Shown: positions 1 through 8,976, numbered from the stretch's first letter. The stretch: DNA of 10,824 nucleotides from Larix sibirica (GCA_004151065.3 NWUY0300033931.1:15974-26797); one strand, 5' to 3'. The notes: generated by a model from the letters alone, not told the origin. A program made the numbers and translations.

Positions 1-257
1 ATATAGAGTCCCCAGCCATCGCACAACAACAGGTCAGCACCAACCTGTTCACTCATAACAGAAAGCTACAATCTACAATGGGTCATTCAACACGCTCCAT
101 TCAACAAGTATCCAAGCAGCCTGGCATGCAACAGACCGGATCTACAAATTATCACTACTAGGAGTTACACAGCCCAAAAACCAATGCACAACAAACTACT
201 ATGGATACATCATAGCAGTAATCCACTCTTGGTGCCCATTTGAAAACCCTGGAGACA
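1..257. other. Gene-free 5' edge, balanced composition
   Basis: The base composition here is more balanced than in the middle of the window, and I see no sustained open frame on either strand. If the minus-strand open frame that ends at 258 is a real terminal exon, this stretch would be its 3' untranslated region or flank. No repeat or RNA gene is evident. Confidence 0.3.
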
Positions 258-531
258 TCAGCCTCTGATCTGAACAGGTTTTGAAGATACCGGATGTTGG
301 GGGACACAGTATTCTCTATACTGGAACCAAGCAAACAAGGACAGAGGGTTATGAATTTCGAAGTCTTGTGCAGTGAGGCCCAATGTTTTCGTAGACTCAG
401 TCATGGGTTTCAACTCCCGATCAACGTTAAGATAAGAATATTTGGGTTTCTGGTAATGATCTTGGTGTTCTGATGCATCCTGAGAACCTCTCAAGAACGG
501 AACAAGCTTGTTGGGCTTTATAAGTGAATCT
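258..531 (-). CDS. Possible minus-strand terminal exon, unknown product
   Basis: On the minus strand a frame stays open from about 536 to a TGA at 258-260, giving up to 92 codons. It has no ATG near its beginning, so it would have to be an internal-to-terminal exon. A CAG that could serve as a splice acceptor lies just upstream in the minus-strand sense (about 532-534), after which the frame runs without interruption. The translated product is mixed in composition, with charged and polar residues at first (a HQDHYQKPKYSYLNVDRELK stretch) and an aromatic patch later (LSLFAWFQYREYCV). I recognise no domain, signal peptide or membrane segment. A second minus-strand frame at 568-753 ends in a plausible peptide but is in another phase, and the gap between them is about 40-60 bp, short for a plant intron. 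This could be an exon of a gene lying mostly elsewhere, a decayed fragment, or chance. Confidence 0.25.
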
Positions 532-539
532 CTGTTTCA

Positions 540-1247
540 ACAATGGATGGCCTTCTTTCTATAGAGCTCAGACTGGCGCACCCACATTTGCTGAGTAAAA
601 AACTGAAATGGGGCATGTGTTCTCAGCTTCTGGGTAGCGTGTGGGTCGGTCATCACTAGCACTGGCTATAGAAAGCCGTGATAATTTTAAAAAAAAAAAT
701 CCGTAGAAATGGTGACGATAATGTTGTAACAAGGCTATGAAGAGGAGATCCAAAGAATGAAGCAGTTAGGATACAATAGATGAAACTAAGGTTTTGCTCA
801 AAATTCTTACAACAAAATACCCAAGACAGGAACAGGTATGTCAATATGGGTACATTGCAAATTTGCAAGTGAGCCACAAGAGTGCTATTGAGAAAGAAAT
901 GGTGTTTTGTTCAAAATAGTTATATCAAAAATCCATGAGAGTGTTATTGATAAAATGATATCATTCAAGGGGTAATATAATTAACAATAATGAAGGAATC
1001 ACTTTTGCATCTAGAAACTCTCCTAGTTTATTTCCATTTTCTGATGGTGTTTCTGCTTCATACCACTCTCAGGTTGTGATGCTATTCTTTCGCTGTAGAG
1101 ATCTAGAAAATAATGCCACTTCAACATATGGTATCATTTTTTCTAATAAGATTCAAGTTCTTATGGACTACCTAACATTGAAATTGCTTAGGTTGTTCTC
1201 GGCGGGGCATCATATTTGGACCCAAGCACAAGGACTAGAGCATCAAG
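540..1247. other. Non-coding stretch with poly-A run
   Basis: No convincing gene is seen. The stretch holds an A homopolymer of about 11 bases near 689-699 and becomes more A+T-rich toward 1000. Open frames on both strands are short and lack coding character, apart from the last part of a minus-strand frame at 568-660 that could be an exon fragment. The bases from about 1195 are noticeably richer in G and C and lead into the open frame at 1248. Confidence 0.3.
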
Positions 1248-1430
1248 ATGAACACAAAGGAGAAGCGCTTGGAGACAACCCTGATGGGAATCATGGAGGA
1301 TTTAAACGACAAGTTCGAGAATCCCATGACTAAGGAATTCATTGCGGCTTTGAAGAGATGGGGTGTCGAGCTACCGGCCCCTATCGAAGATAGAGACTGG
1401 ACTCTGTTTTATTTTTCCCCCACAAGTTGA
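1248..1430 (+). CDS. Short open frame, gene fragment of unknown family
   Basis: This frame begins at an ATG, has an in-frame TAG four codons upstream, and closes with TGA after 60 codons. The first 50 or so codons look coding: the product is hydrophilic and rich in Lys and Glu (MNTKEKRLETTLMGIMEDLN at the N-terminus, then FIAALKRWGVELPAP), consistent with an amphipathic helix followed by a proline-containing turn. The last eight residues (from FYFSPTS) are encoded by T-rich DNA and may be read-through into an intron or decayed sequence. A possible splice acceptor (ATTCAG) lies near 1525-1530, so a split gene cannot be excluded. I do not recognise the family. A short gag-like N-terminus of an LTR retroelement is one alternative, but nothing downstream resembles protease, reverse transcriptase or integrase. 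Confidence 0.3.
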   Translation: MNTKEKRLETTLMGIMEDLNDKFENPMTKEFIAALKRWGVELPAPIEDRDWTLFYFSPTS

Positions 1431-1869
1431 CTCAAGCAATCTACAACATGTATGATTAATTCAAACTTCAATGCTTAAATGGATGGAGGTTGACCTGCTT
1501 GTAATTATGCTTGTTTTCTATTTGAATTCAGGGAAAATTTTGTTAGTCTCGATATCATCAATTTCTGTCCATTTTCCTTTCTCATGGGTACTAGGGTAAT
1601 GACATTTGCATAGTAATTAAGAATTTGAGAAGTAGGCTAAAATTGGTTGGTATTCTTTCTTTCTCCATTGGTCCCTTGTTTTTTAGAAAGCATCTGAAGA
1701 TGATGATTTCTTCTGGAATTCATGATAAGGTTTCATTGTCGTCATGTTGAATGGTAGAGTTAAAATATGCATCATTGGTCCGTATTGTTAAATGGAGTAG
1801 GCTGGAATAGGAGATTGATTTTTTTCCCTTTCACAAAAAATATCAGAATCCAAGATGTATGCTTGATCT
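1431..1869. other. A+T-rich intergenic or intronic stretch
   Basis: No open frame of note occurs on either strand. The stretch is T-rich on the plus strand, which would suit intronic sequence between the open frame at 1248-1430 and the relic starting near 1870, but I see no strong donor and acceptor pair that joins them in frame. Confidence 0.3.
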
Positions 1870-2992
1870 TTCCAAAGTTTGGCATTCAAGAAAAAACTCA
1901 TTTGTCTTGAACTGGTTTTGAATTTTCGACAAAGTTATGACAATGAAACCATGCCTGCATATCAGCAAATTCTATCAGATCCCAGACGAAGGTCTTTGAA
2001 TTGTGATGATGGACAAGAAGAGGAGGTTGAAAGCATTGGAACAGAAAAAGAAAGCCCTCTGTTTGCTATGAGAATATCCTCTGGGTTGTTTAGTTGAAGG
2101 ATTTCCTCCTCCATAATAGATCATTCTCTTAGCTCCACAATAGATCATTCTCTTAGCACAAAAAATCAGCTCACCATGTTAATGTTTTGTGGACTCCCGA
2201 AATAAATGGTACTCCTCAACTACCAAATCCTAATGAAATTGTTTCCATGGACAACAAGAAAACCCTAAATGGAGTGGGGGGGATGTGTGTCTTGTAAGAG
2301 ATGTAAGCCTACAACTCTTGGTAGAGAAAGTACAACTGTGGTCCCTTTAGCAGAATCCCAAGATGTGGTTGAGGTGCCTCAAAAGGATAAGGAAATGGTA
2401 TGTTCAAGTCATCGTTATTTTCTCTAGCAAAGAAGAAGGACAATAAAACTTAGACTTCACCAAACAAGGCTGAGCCTGCCTGCTTCTACCAAAGCATGGA
2501 GGAATGGGTAGTTTCCTTAGAAGCATTAAAGCAAAAGATAATACTAGATAATGAGAACATGGATTTTGCAGTGGTTGAGGATGTAGATTTGAAATCACCC
2601 ATGTCATAACTTGAGAAGAAATTGAGGGAATTAGAGTTATACTGCCAAGGTATAAAGCATGCATTGAATCAGACGGTTCAAGATGGGGATATGGGAGGTT
2701 CTGATAAAAATTAAGCAAAGAATCATGAAAAGAAATTCATATGCAGTGAGACCTACAAAATTGGAAAGAAAAATCCTTTTCCTGTCTTCTCTGAAGTGAT
2801 GGTAGAAGGTTTTCTGTAGATTGTATCAGAGATTTAGAAGCAAGGGTCTCTGTAAAACAGTTCCATAGGACACTGGTAAATCAGATACATGAGCTGGATG
2901 AGAAGGAAATGGAAAATCTTGGTCTACTTTTGCCGCCGTATAATGTGAATATTACTTATAAGGTTACTAGAGGTGTTGTGTATCATTTATAA
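1870..2992 (+). pseudogene. Decayed protein-coding gene, unknown family
   Basis: Peptide-like translation can be followed for about 1.1 kb on the plus strand, but not in one frame. Segment 1 (about 1870-2205) is open from 1867 to a TGA at 2095-2097 and continues in the same frame to a TAA at 2203. It is acidic in the middle (DDGQEEEVESIGTEKES). Segment 2 is in another frame around 2180-2298 and reads WTPEINGTPQLPNPNEIVS. Near a run of seven G (about 2276-2282) the best frame shifts again and reads CKRCKPTTLGRESTTVVPLA, then a Lys/Glu-rich stretch up to 2429. Segment 3 (2421-2816) returns to the frame of segment 2, with internal stops at 2451, 2607 and 2712, and holds helix-like, Leu/Glu/Lys-rich peptide. 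Segment 4 (about 2791-2992) changes frame and is cleanly open to a TAA at 2990-2992, with CIRDLEARVSVKQFHRTLVN and a final LLLPPYNVNITYKVT stretch. The stops and shifts argue for a pseudogene, although introns or sequencing errors could explain some of them. No family recognised. Confidence 0.55.
2110..2157 (+). repeat. 24-bp tandem duplication inside the gene relic
   Basis: Two adjacent 24-bp units, 2110-2133 and 2134-2157, differ at one base. Because 24 is a multiple of three, the reading frame is kept and the unit encodes an eight-residue peptide twice (SIIDHSLS then STIDHSLS) in the frame of the first segment of the relic. Confidence 0.85.
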
Positions 2993-4030
2993 TCTCTCGA
3001 AATCAGGCTATTTATCAATATTTTGAGAATTGCAGCTTTCAAAAGAATGGTGCCCAGACCATTCTAGATTTACACAAAAGTTGTCGAGAAATTTTTTCAT
3101 CCTTTGCATCATTGAGAAACTTGAGCTAGAGCAAAGTCCTCGGTAATGTAACCATATATTACAGTGAAAGTTTTAGCATGTTCTGCGATCGAAAGATGGG
3201 TTTGATTGTTTCTATGTTAAACTAGAAAAGACCTTGGCTAGAGCCATTGTTACAAGCATTTTTTATTGCAACAAAATATGATATGGCTTGTACATTTGTT
3301 GGATTTTTCCTTCAACCCTCCATTAGTTGTATCCAGAGTTAATAAAGCCATCAATTTTGACCATATTTATATGTAGGATATACTCATAGACAGGCATTAG
3401 AGATAGGCTTCTTCAAAAGTTTGGATTATGGTGATGCCTAGTTTTTATGTTCAGGATGACATACTGAGATGCAAAGTATTATGTTGGTACAAAAGTGGGG
3501 CTTGAAAGATTTGTTTCCTGCTCTTTCCTTCATCATACCAGACTTTCTTGCCTCAATTCTTTATTTATTCAAACATCTAATGTTTATCCTTCCCATGAGT
3601 GCTCACAAAACTAGATATTAATCAGGTGGGTTGATTTTATGTAAAAAGTTTTCAACTATAATGAGAGAAAAGCATAGGTACTATTTCAAATGTGGATGCA
3701 TGATTACTATGTATGTAACATGCCCATTGTGTTCTCGTTTTCTCATCCTTTGAAGTATATTCCTAATTTGGATTTCAAAACTTTGAAGTCAGCCCTGTTG
3801 TTTGGGTTATTGGATATAACATCAATCCACAAGTCTCCAGTTTCTTTTATGTAGTCTACATAGGCACTTCATTTGTTTTTCCTATCCACTAAATTCCATC
3901 TTTCAAACTTATCGCGTTTATACTCTTGTAGAGACTCAAGATTGCTTGTTCTGAGGAGCAGAAGAAAGCATAATATTTTACTTAATGTAAACTACATGTC
4001 AATTAGAATAGTTTTGTCTCGAATGTTGTC
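2993..4030. other. Non-coding stretch downstream of the gene relic
   Basis: I see no coding potential here; the 71-codon frame around 3873-4088 has no protein-like character. The first 350 bp may be the former 3' untranslated region of the relic: it is A+T-rich, T-rich in places, and contains an AATAAA at 3341-3346 that could have served as a polyadenylation signal. There is no poly-A tract immediately after the relic that would mark a processed retrocopy. Confidence 0.3.
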
Positions 4031-4256
4031 AGATATGAATAGTGTTAACATTATCTTTGTTAACACCAATCCTTTTACGATACAATGAACTAAAGGAAGC
4101 ATCAAGGAGTGTTTTATAATTGCAAATTTGTAGGAACCATTTCAACTTGAGTCTTATTAGATGTGAATAATGTTTAGTAGTTTCTTTCACTGCTAGCACC
4201 AAATCTTGATTGGTAAAATAAAATACAGCCAACATTCAAGGAGTGGTTGATAATTG
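4031..4256 (+). repeat. Diverged direct duplication, period about 128 bp
   Basis: The sequence from 4031 (AGATATGAATAGTG) to about 4122 resembles that from 4159 (AGATGTGAATAATG) to about 4256. Matching blocks lie in the same order in both: the opening motif, a TAACACCAATC / TAGCACCAAATC block, and a TCAAGGAGTG block followed by TAATTG. The copies differ by many substitutions and small indels, so the duplication is old. No reading frame is shared. Confidence 0.5.
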
Positions 4257-4309
4257 TGATGGTATTATGAGGTGCATAAAATATGGAGTAAAAGATAATT
4301 GTGATGGTA
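4249..4309 (+). repeat. 16-bp direct repeat, spacing 45 bp
   Basis: GATAATTGTGATGGTA occurs exactly at 4249-4264 and again at 4294-4309. The first copy overlaps the end of the second unit of the older 128-bp duplication, so the block seems to have grown by successive local duplications. Confidence 0.7.
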
Positions 4310-5078
4310 GTGTAGCATGGTGAGGTCTGTGGATCATTAGTGTCGTCTTAACTTGCTTCAGAATCCAATACAGGAAACCATCCATTCCCTATATCTACAT
4401 GTTGTTGTTGATTTTGTGACAACCTGTTGTCATGTGTATGATGATTGTGTTTTAAAAGGTAGTGTTGTATTGCATTCACATTTTGAGGTAATGCCATTTA
4501 CTTTTAATGTGGCCTCTCTCTCTAAATTTCCTTACTTGGAATAGTCAATGATGGAATTGAAGCATTCGTGCAGGCTTATTCCACTTTTAACTTACTTGTA
4601 TTTTTTTGGTGTATGTGTTCCTTTTTGTAAATAAGTTTTGTAAATCCAAAAAAGTGAAGTAATTAATTAGAAAGATCTAGTATCGTAAAGATAAATGTAC
4701 AATTTGCATTCTTCCTCAAATTTGCTTGCATGTTTTACATCTGGTTTCATTGAAGAATCGTGTCTTTGCTTGCATTGCAAGAAAGGAGAAGTTGAAAATG
4801 TTGTACATGTAATGTTGTGATATTCTTTTTACATAAGGGTCAAGTAAGAAGCACTTAGAATAATTTACATAGTTGTTTAAGGTAAATGTCAGTTGAGCTA
4901 CCATTCTTTTACAAATTTTGTTGCAACTTAAATAAACTTTGTTGTAACTTAATGAAATAAATTTCGAATAAAATATTAATCGATAATCTCTTCCTCTCAT
5001 AACCTTGTTATGAGAACAGTGCAAAAGATCAAATCTCTTCCCAAAAAATGCAACAAACATCTCAAATATTGATTTTCT
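4310..5078. other. Non-coding A+T-rich stretch
   Basis: No supported gene. Short frames at 4353-4544 (plus) and 4716-5060 (minus) lack recognisable protein features and have the composition expected of chance frames in A+T-rich DNA. A 21-bp tandem duplication at 4917-4958 is the only local structure that I see. Confidence 0.3.
4917..4958 (+). repeat. 21-bp imperfect tandem repeat
   Basis: Units 4917-4937 and 4938-4958 share the core TTTGTTG(C/T)AACTTAA and then diverge. The repeat is small and A+T-rich, with no evident function. Confidence 0.6.
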
Positions 5079-5102
5079 TTTCAGGGTTTCAGGGTTTCAG
5101 GG
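5079..5102 (+). repeat. Three perfect TTTCAGGG units
   Basis: TTTCAGGG is repeated three times without a gap at 5079-5102. It resembles plant telomere repeats (the usual one is TTTAGGG; TTTCAGGG is a known variant in some Genlisea species). Three units in interstitial A+T-rich DNA are most simply a microsatellite. Confidence 0.8.
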
Positions 5103-5546
5103 TTGAAGAAAAATTTAGAAACACTCAGCACATATTGATAAAAGATAATTTGTAATTGGATTTGATTTGATTCTGAATAAAGAAGATAGAGGGATGGATA
5201 GGTGCAATGGTTTCTATTTTGTTGGGATCTATCTAACCAAAAAGTAAAAGGAATAAGCAAATGGATGTTTTAGTATTGATTTTAACATTTTATAAAGATG
5301 TAATTTTGGATTCACCTAATTTAGCATTACAATCTTTTTGGAAAATGTAGGACATTTCAATGTTAGGCCCACATAGTATTAAAACTTTTAAGTTATTTGC
5401 CTATTTCCATTTAGGGTTTATAGCTTTTAAACATGTAATCAATAATGGTTATAAAGGATCACTTACTTATTTCTAATTGCATTCAAAATGCATTTTAAAG
5501 TTTAATATTAGAGAAATGTGTAACACTATAAAAATAAAATTTAAAA
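5103..5546. other. A+T-rich non-coding stretch
   Basis: No coding frame, RNA gene or clear repeat is visible. The sequence becomes progressively richer in A and T toward the tandem repeat that begins near 5547. Confidence 0.3.
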
Positions 5547-5809
5547 ATATCATAAAGATACACATCTGTTTTAAGTTCAATCTTTTAAGTATTTAATAAA
5601 TTTGCATCTTAATATCTTTTATTTTTCTAAATACTTAAAAATTATTGATTTTGTCTTTGAAAAAGACTTAATATCACAAAAATACACATTAGTATAGATA
5701 CTGATATGTTTTAAATTCAATCTTTTAAGTATTTACTAAATTTGCATCTTAATATCTTTTATTTTTCTAAATACTTAAAAATGATTGATTTTGTACTTAA
5801 AAAAGACTA
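5547..5809 (+). repeat. Two-copy tandem repeat with hairpin arms
   Basis: Copy 1 (5547-5670, 124 bp) and copy 2 (5671-5809, 139 bp) are adjacent and closely similar, differing mainly by about 15 extra bases near 5691-5706 in copy 2. Each contains a perfect 13-bp inverted repeat, TTTTAAGTATTTA against TAAATACTTAAAA: 5583-5595 with 5628-5640, and 5723-5735 with 5768-5780. In copy 2 the stem can be extended past a 2-base bulge by CAATC/GATTG. The layout suggests a hairpin-forming non-autonomous element or A+T-rich satellite unit duplicated in tandem. No terminal target-site duplication could be assigned. Confidence 0.75.
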
Positions 5810-5881
5810 AAAAAAACTTATTAATATGAAACTAATATTCTTATAAAATATGTAATTGTACTAATAATTATAACATATAAA

Positions 5882-5909
5882 TAAAAAATGATCACTAGTA
5901 AAAAATGAT
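5882..5909 (+). repeat. 11-bp direct repeat, period 17
   Basis: TAAAAAATGAT occurs at 5882-5892 and 5899-5909, just upstream of the large duplicated block. It is short and A-rich, probably of no significance by itself. Confidence 0.5.
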
Positions 5910-5923
5910 TCATTAAGATCACT

Positions 5924-6553
5924 TTATGAAAATTGAATTAGAAAAAGAAATCCAATCCAAAAATTTACATTTCTATTTTTAAAGTTAAAAACAAGTATTA
6001 CATATTTTTATTCTAAAAATTGCCTCCAATAAAAGCAAGATGTTTAACGTTTGGTTTCATGCAAACAAATTTGAAGAAGTATTATCAATTAAGAACTTAA
6101 ACATTACACTTGAGGACAAGATTACAAATTGCATATTTATTCTGTTGTGATCTTAAGCTCTTTAGGTGTCTATTTGGTAAATCGAAACATAAGAGGTGGC
6201 ATTGATCACAATTTAACAATAAAATATGTCAAATGATATTCGATGAAATTTCATTTACCAGTATAAGCCAACAACATTTAGTTAATAATTATGTCTTGAA
6301 CATTGACACATCATGTATCAAAGATGATGCTCATTCAAAATGAACAAATAGGACCAGTTAACCTTCTTATTGTTCATTAATAGAAATATATTTATATATA
6401 ATAACTTTATCATCATATAGTCATGAGAATTATCCTCATACACACACAAAAACATGAGACATACACACAAAAACATGACACAAAGAATGGAAGATAACTG
6501 ATATTGATTTTTTTTTTCATGAATGATACATACAATAAACATGAGTCAATGTT
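5924..6553 (+). repeat. Large direct repeat, copy A (630 bp)
   Basis: This block is repeated immediately downstream at 6555-7046. Over the first about 317 bp (5924-6240 against 6555-6871) I find one difference by eye, A at 6232 against G at 6863. Copy A then carries about 120 bp (roughly 6250-6368) that is absent from copy B, after which both resume at ATTGTTCATTAATAG. It contains no gene: the 74-codon minus-strand frame at 6318-6542 is low-complexity. A shorter duplication inside it (6437-6459 and 6460-6480, an ACACAAAAACATGA-type unit) is present once in copy B. Confidence 0.9.
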
Positions 6554-6554
6554 N
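6554..6554. other. Ambiguous base at the repeat junction
   Basis: This is the only non-ACGT character in the window. It sits exactly between the end of copy A (GAGTCAATGTT) and the start of copy B (TTATGAAAATTG), as expected where two contigs were joined without an accepted overlap. Confidence 0.95.
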
Positions 6555-7046
6555 TTATGAAAATTGAATTAGAAAAAGAAATCCAATCCAAAAATTTACA
6601 TTTCTATTTTTAAAGTTAAAAACAAGTATTACATATTTTTATTCTAAAAATTGCCTCCAATAAAAGCAAGATGTTTAACGTTTGGTTTCATGCAAACAAA
6701 TTTGAAGAAGTATTATCAATTAAGAACTTAAACATTACACTTGAGGACAAGATTACAAATTGCATATTTATTCTGTTGTGATCTTAAGCTCTTTAGGTGT
6801 CTATTTGGTAAATCGAAACATAAGAGGTGGCATTGATCACAATTTAACAATAAAATATGTCAGATGATATTGGGTGAATTATTGTTCATTAATAGAAATA
6901 TCTTTATATATAATAACTTTATCATACATCATATAGTCATGAGAATTCTCCTCATACACACAAAAACATGAGACAAATAATGGAAGATAACTGATATTGA
7001 TTTTTTTTTCCATGAATGATACATACAATAAACATGAGTCAATGTT
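6555..7046 (+). repeat. Large direct repeat, copy B (492 bp)
   Basis: This is the second copy of the block at 5924-6553. Relative to copy A it lacks about 120 bp after 6880 and one ACACAAAAACATGA-type unit, has an extra ATCA-like insertion near 6923-6930, and has a few substitutions such as ATATC for ATATA near 6900. It continues without a break into unique sequence at 7047. The minus-strand frame at 6879-7070 is the counterpart of the low-complexity frame in copy A and is not a gene. Confidence 0.9.
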
Positions 7047-7100
7047 GTAACTAAACTCCAATAGGAACATGAGTTAATGTTCTAACAAATAGTCCAATAG
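7031..7100 (+). repeat. 35-bp imperfect tandem repeat
   Basis: Units 7031-7065 and 7066-7100 both begin AACATGAGT(C/T)AATGTT and both end CCAATAG(G). The first unit overlaps the end of copy B of the large repeat. Since copy A is cut off inside this unit, the shared end of the large block is set by the contig break and not by a biological boundary. Confidence 0.75.
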
Positions 7101-7588
7101 CATATTGACCTTGTCACTCAATATTATATATTAATTGGATTACAAAATAAATAAATAAACAAATCAATATGTAAAACACTCTATCACAATCAACTATATT
7201 CTTGGGTTTCAAGCCTTCATGTGTATATGCATATTTCCATGTGAATATGCTTATTGAGTTCCAAGCCTTTATCAAGTTGTAGCATGCAAGTTACAATCTC
7301 TAGGTCATAGTGTTCATGTTGTTATCTTTATATAAAAAAATCCTCATTGCAAGCACGTTATTATTAATTTTTCTCCACTCAAGAAAAAATCATTAATAAA
7401 AAGGATAGGTCATTTTGATTGGGTAAAAAAGTACTAAAAACGGAAGTTGATTTGATTCCAACTCAATTTGGAGCTTTGATCTAGTTGGACTGTGGGGTTT
7501 GCAAAATTTATTCATTTGTAAAAAAAATTAATGGAATGTGAATGATTTTGAAAAATTGGGTTACCCACAATGTGTTGGTGCACATGAT
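7101..7588. other. A+T-rich non-coding stretch
   Basis: No gene or clear repeat is seen apart from short AAAT runs near 7145-7160. All frames are interrupted frequently. Confidence 0.3.
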
Positions 7589-7727
7589 TCAATTGGTGTG
7601 TTGTTAGTTTGAAAATATCTTTTATATTTACAATGCCATATTTACACTCATATCTCCTCAATTGGTGTGTTTGTTAGTTTGAAAATACATTTTATATTTA
7701 CAAGACCATATTTACACTCATATCTAT
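7589..7727 (+). repeat. 69-70 bp tandem duplication
   Basis: Copy 1 (7589-7657) and copy 2 (7658-7727) both start TCAATTGGTGTGT and share TTTATATTTACAA and ATATTTACACTCATATCT blocks, with a one-base indel and a few substitutions. The close similarity indicates a fairly recent event. Confidence 0.85.
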
Positions 7728-8976
7728 TCACGAATTTGAATGTGGGTCTCCATGTTAATGCATGCCAATAGACCACATTCTTCTTATTCAAATCAAACCA
7801 AATCTTGTTTTAGGAACCCTTTTTAAGGATATATACTTTCAAAATTTTCAAAAATTCATTTACAAAGATGATATTCTAATCATAAATCTAATTTTAAGCT
7901 TTAGTTCTACTATATTTTAGTTACAAGATCATTTATATTTTGTATCTTTTACTAACCAAATTGCAACTTGTTGTATACTTTTAATTAATACAAAAGACAC
8001 AGATTATGTATTTTGTATTTTCAAACTAGCCAAATTACAAGTCATGTTAATACAAATAATACTAGTTTTTATTTGCATTAACAAAATAAAAACAATTTGA
8101 AGATTTCATTTTCAATTTGGAGGGTAGGATTTTTTTAAATGATTAAGAGATGAAGATTGTTTTATTTATTTATACAAATTATAGTAATTGTCATTCAAAT
8201 CAATTTAGAGATGTATTAAGTTGCAAAGTGTTATAAACACATTATGAAGGAAGACTAATTTTAAGAGGTTCAAAGAAAAAAAAAGTTAGCTAAAATAGAT
8301 TGACCACAGTGTAAAAGTTTAGGAAGTGAGCCCTCTCTTAAACTTTGTGACAAATTATATGCATCATCCATATTTTTGTGATAGTGAGATATTGTTTGTT
8401 TAATGATATTGTTTGCACATAACAAAAACATCCATGCATAGTGGAGATTGACAAATTATTAAGGGTGGCTAATTTATTGTGAAGCGCCCTTGGGAAGCTA
8501 CCTTTCTTAGAGTACAACTCCATTGTAAAGATTAAAGGAGGATATATACTTTCTATGTGGATTTTGTGTTATGTTTGGAAAATAAACCACCAACATGTGT
8601 ATGACATCACACAATAAATGCTATTTCTAATGATCAATGATATTTCAATCATAGGATCTAATTATGAATCTACACAAAATTTCATAATTTGAATATTTAA
8701 GAAAGAAAAATGTGTATTACTTTTATTATAGGGATTATTTTAACATGAAATGAGGCAAGAATTACGTTGCACAAATAAATTGTCAACATTGCATAAATTG
8801 AATCTATATTTTTCATCAAAAATAATATTCAAATTTATTAATCAAAATTAACTTTACTTAATTTTTTCCTTCGACGTTATTTTGCACTTTTTTGAGGCAA
8901 TTGCTAGTTTTATATACATAATTATTTTCTTTTTTTAATAATAATAATAATCCACCAATATTTTCTGTCAACGAAC
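7728..8976. other. Long A+T-rich gene-free stretch
   Basis: No coding region is supported; the 61-codon minus-strand frame at 8338-8523 is an unremarkable chance frame. Two small structures are visible: an 8-bp inverted repeat, AAAGTTTA (8314-8321) with TAAACTTT (8339-8346), and an AAT trinucleotide run at about 8937-8951. Confidence 0.35.

Noticed and set aside
2404-2718. 104-codon minus-strand open frame
   Set aside because: It is antisense to the most coding-like part of the gene relic and is best explained as a shadow of that strand's codon pattern.
3873-4235. Overlapping plus- and minus-strand open frames of 71 and 68 codons
   Set aside because: They overlap on opposite strands, lack protein-like composition or domains, and fall partly in a diverged local duplication where the frame is not preserved.
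4716-5060. 114-codon minus-strand open frame
   Set aside because: It is the longest frame in the window, but its product is rich in Phe, Tyr, Asn, Lys and Ser as expected from A+T-rich DNA. It crosses a 21-bp tandem repeat and shows no recognised domain.
6318-7070. Two similar minus-strand open frames, one in each large repeat copy
   Set aside because: They resemble each other only because the DNA is repeated. Their products are low-complexity, and indels between the copies disrupt the shared frame.
7589-7727. Possible CRISPR-like or satellite array
   Set aside because: There are only two direct copies with no spacer between them, so it is a simple tandem duplication.
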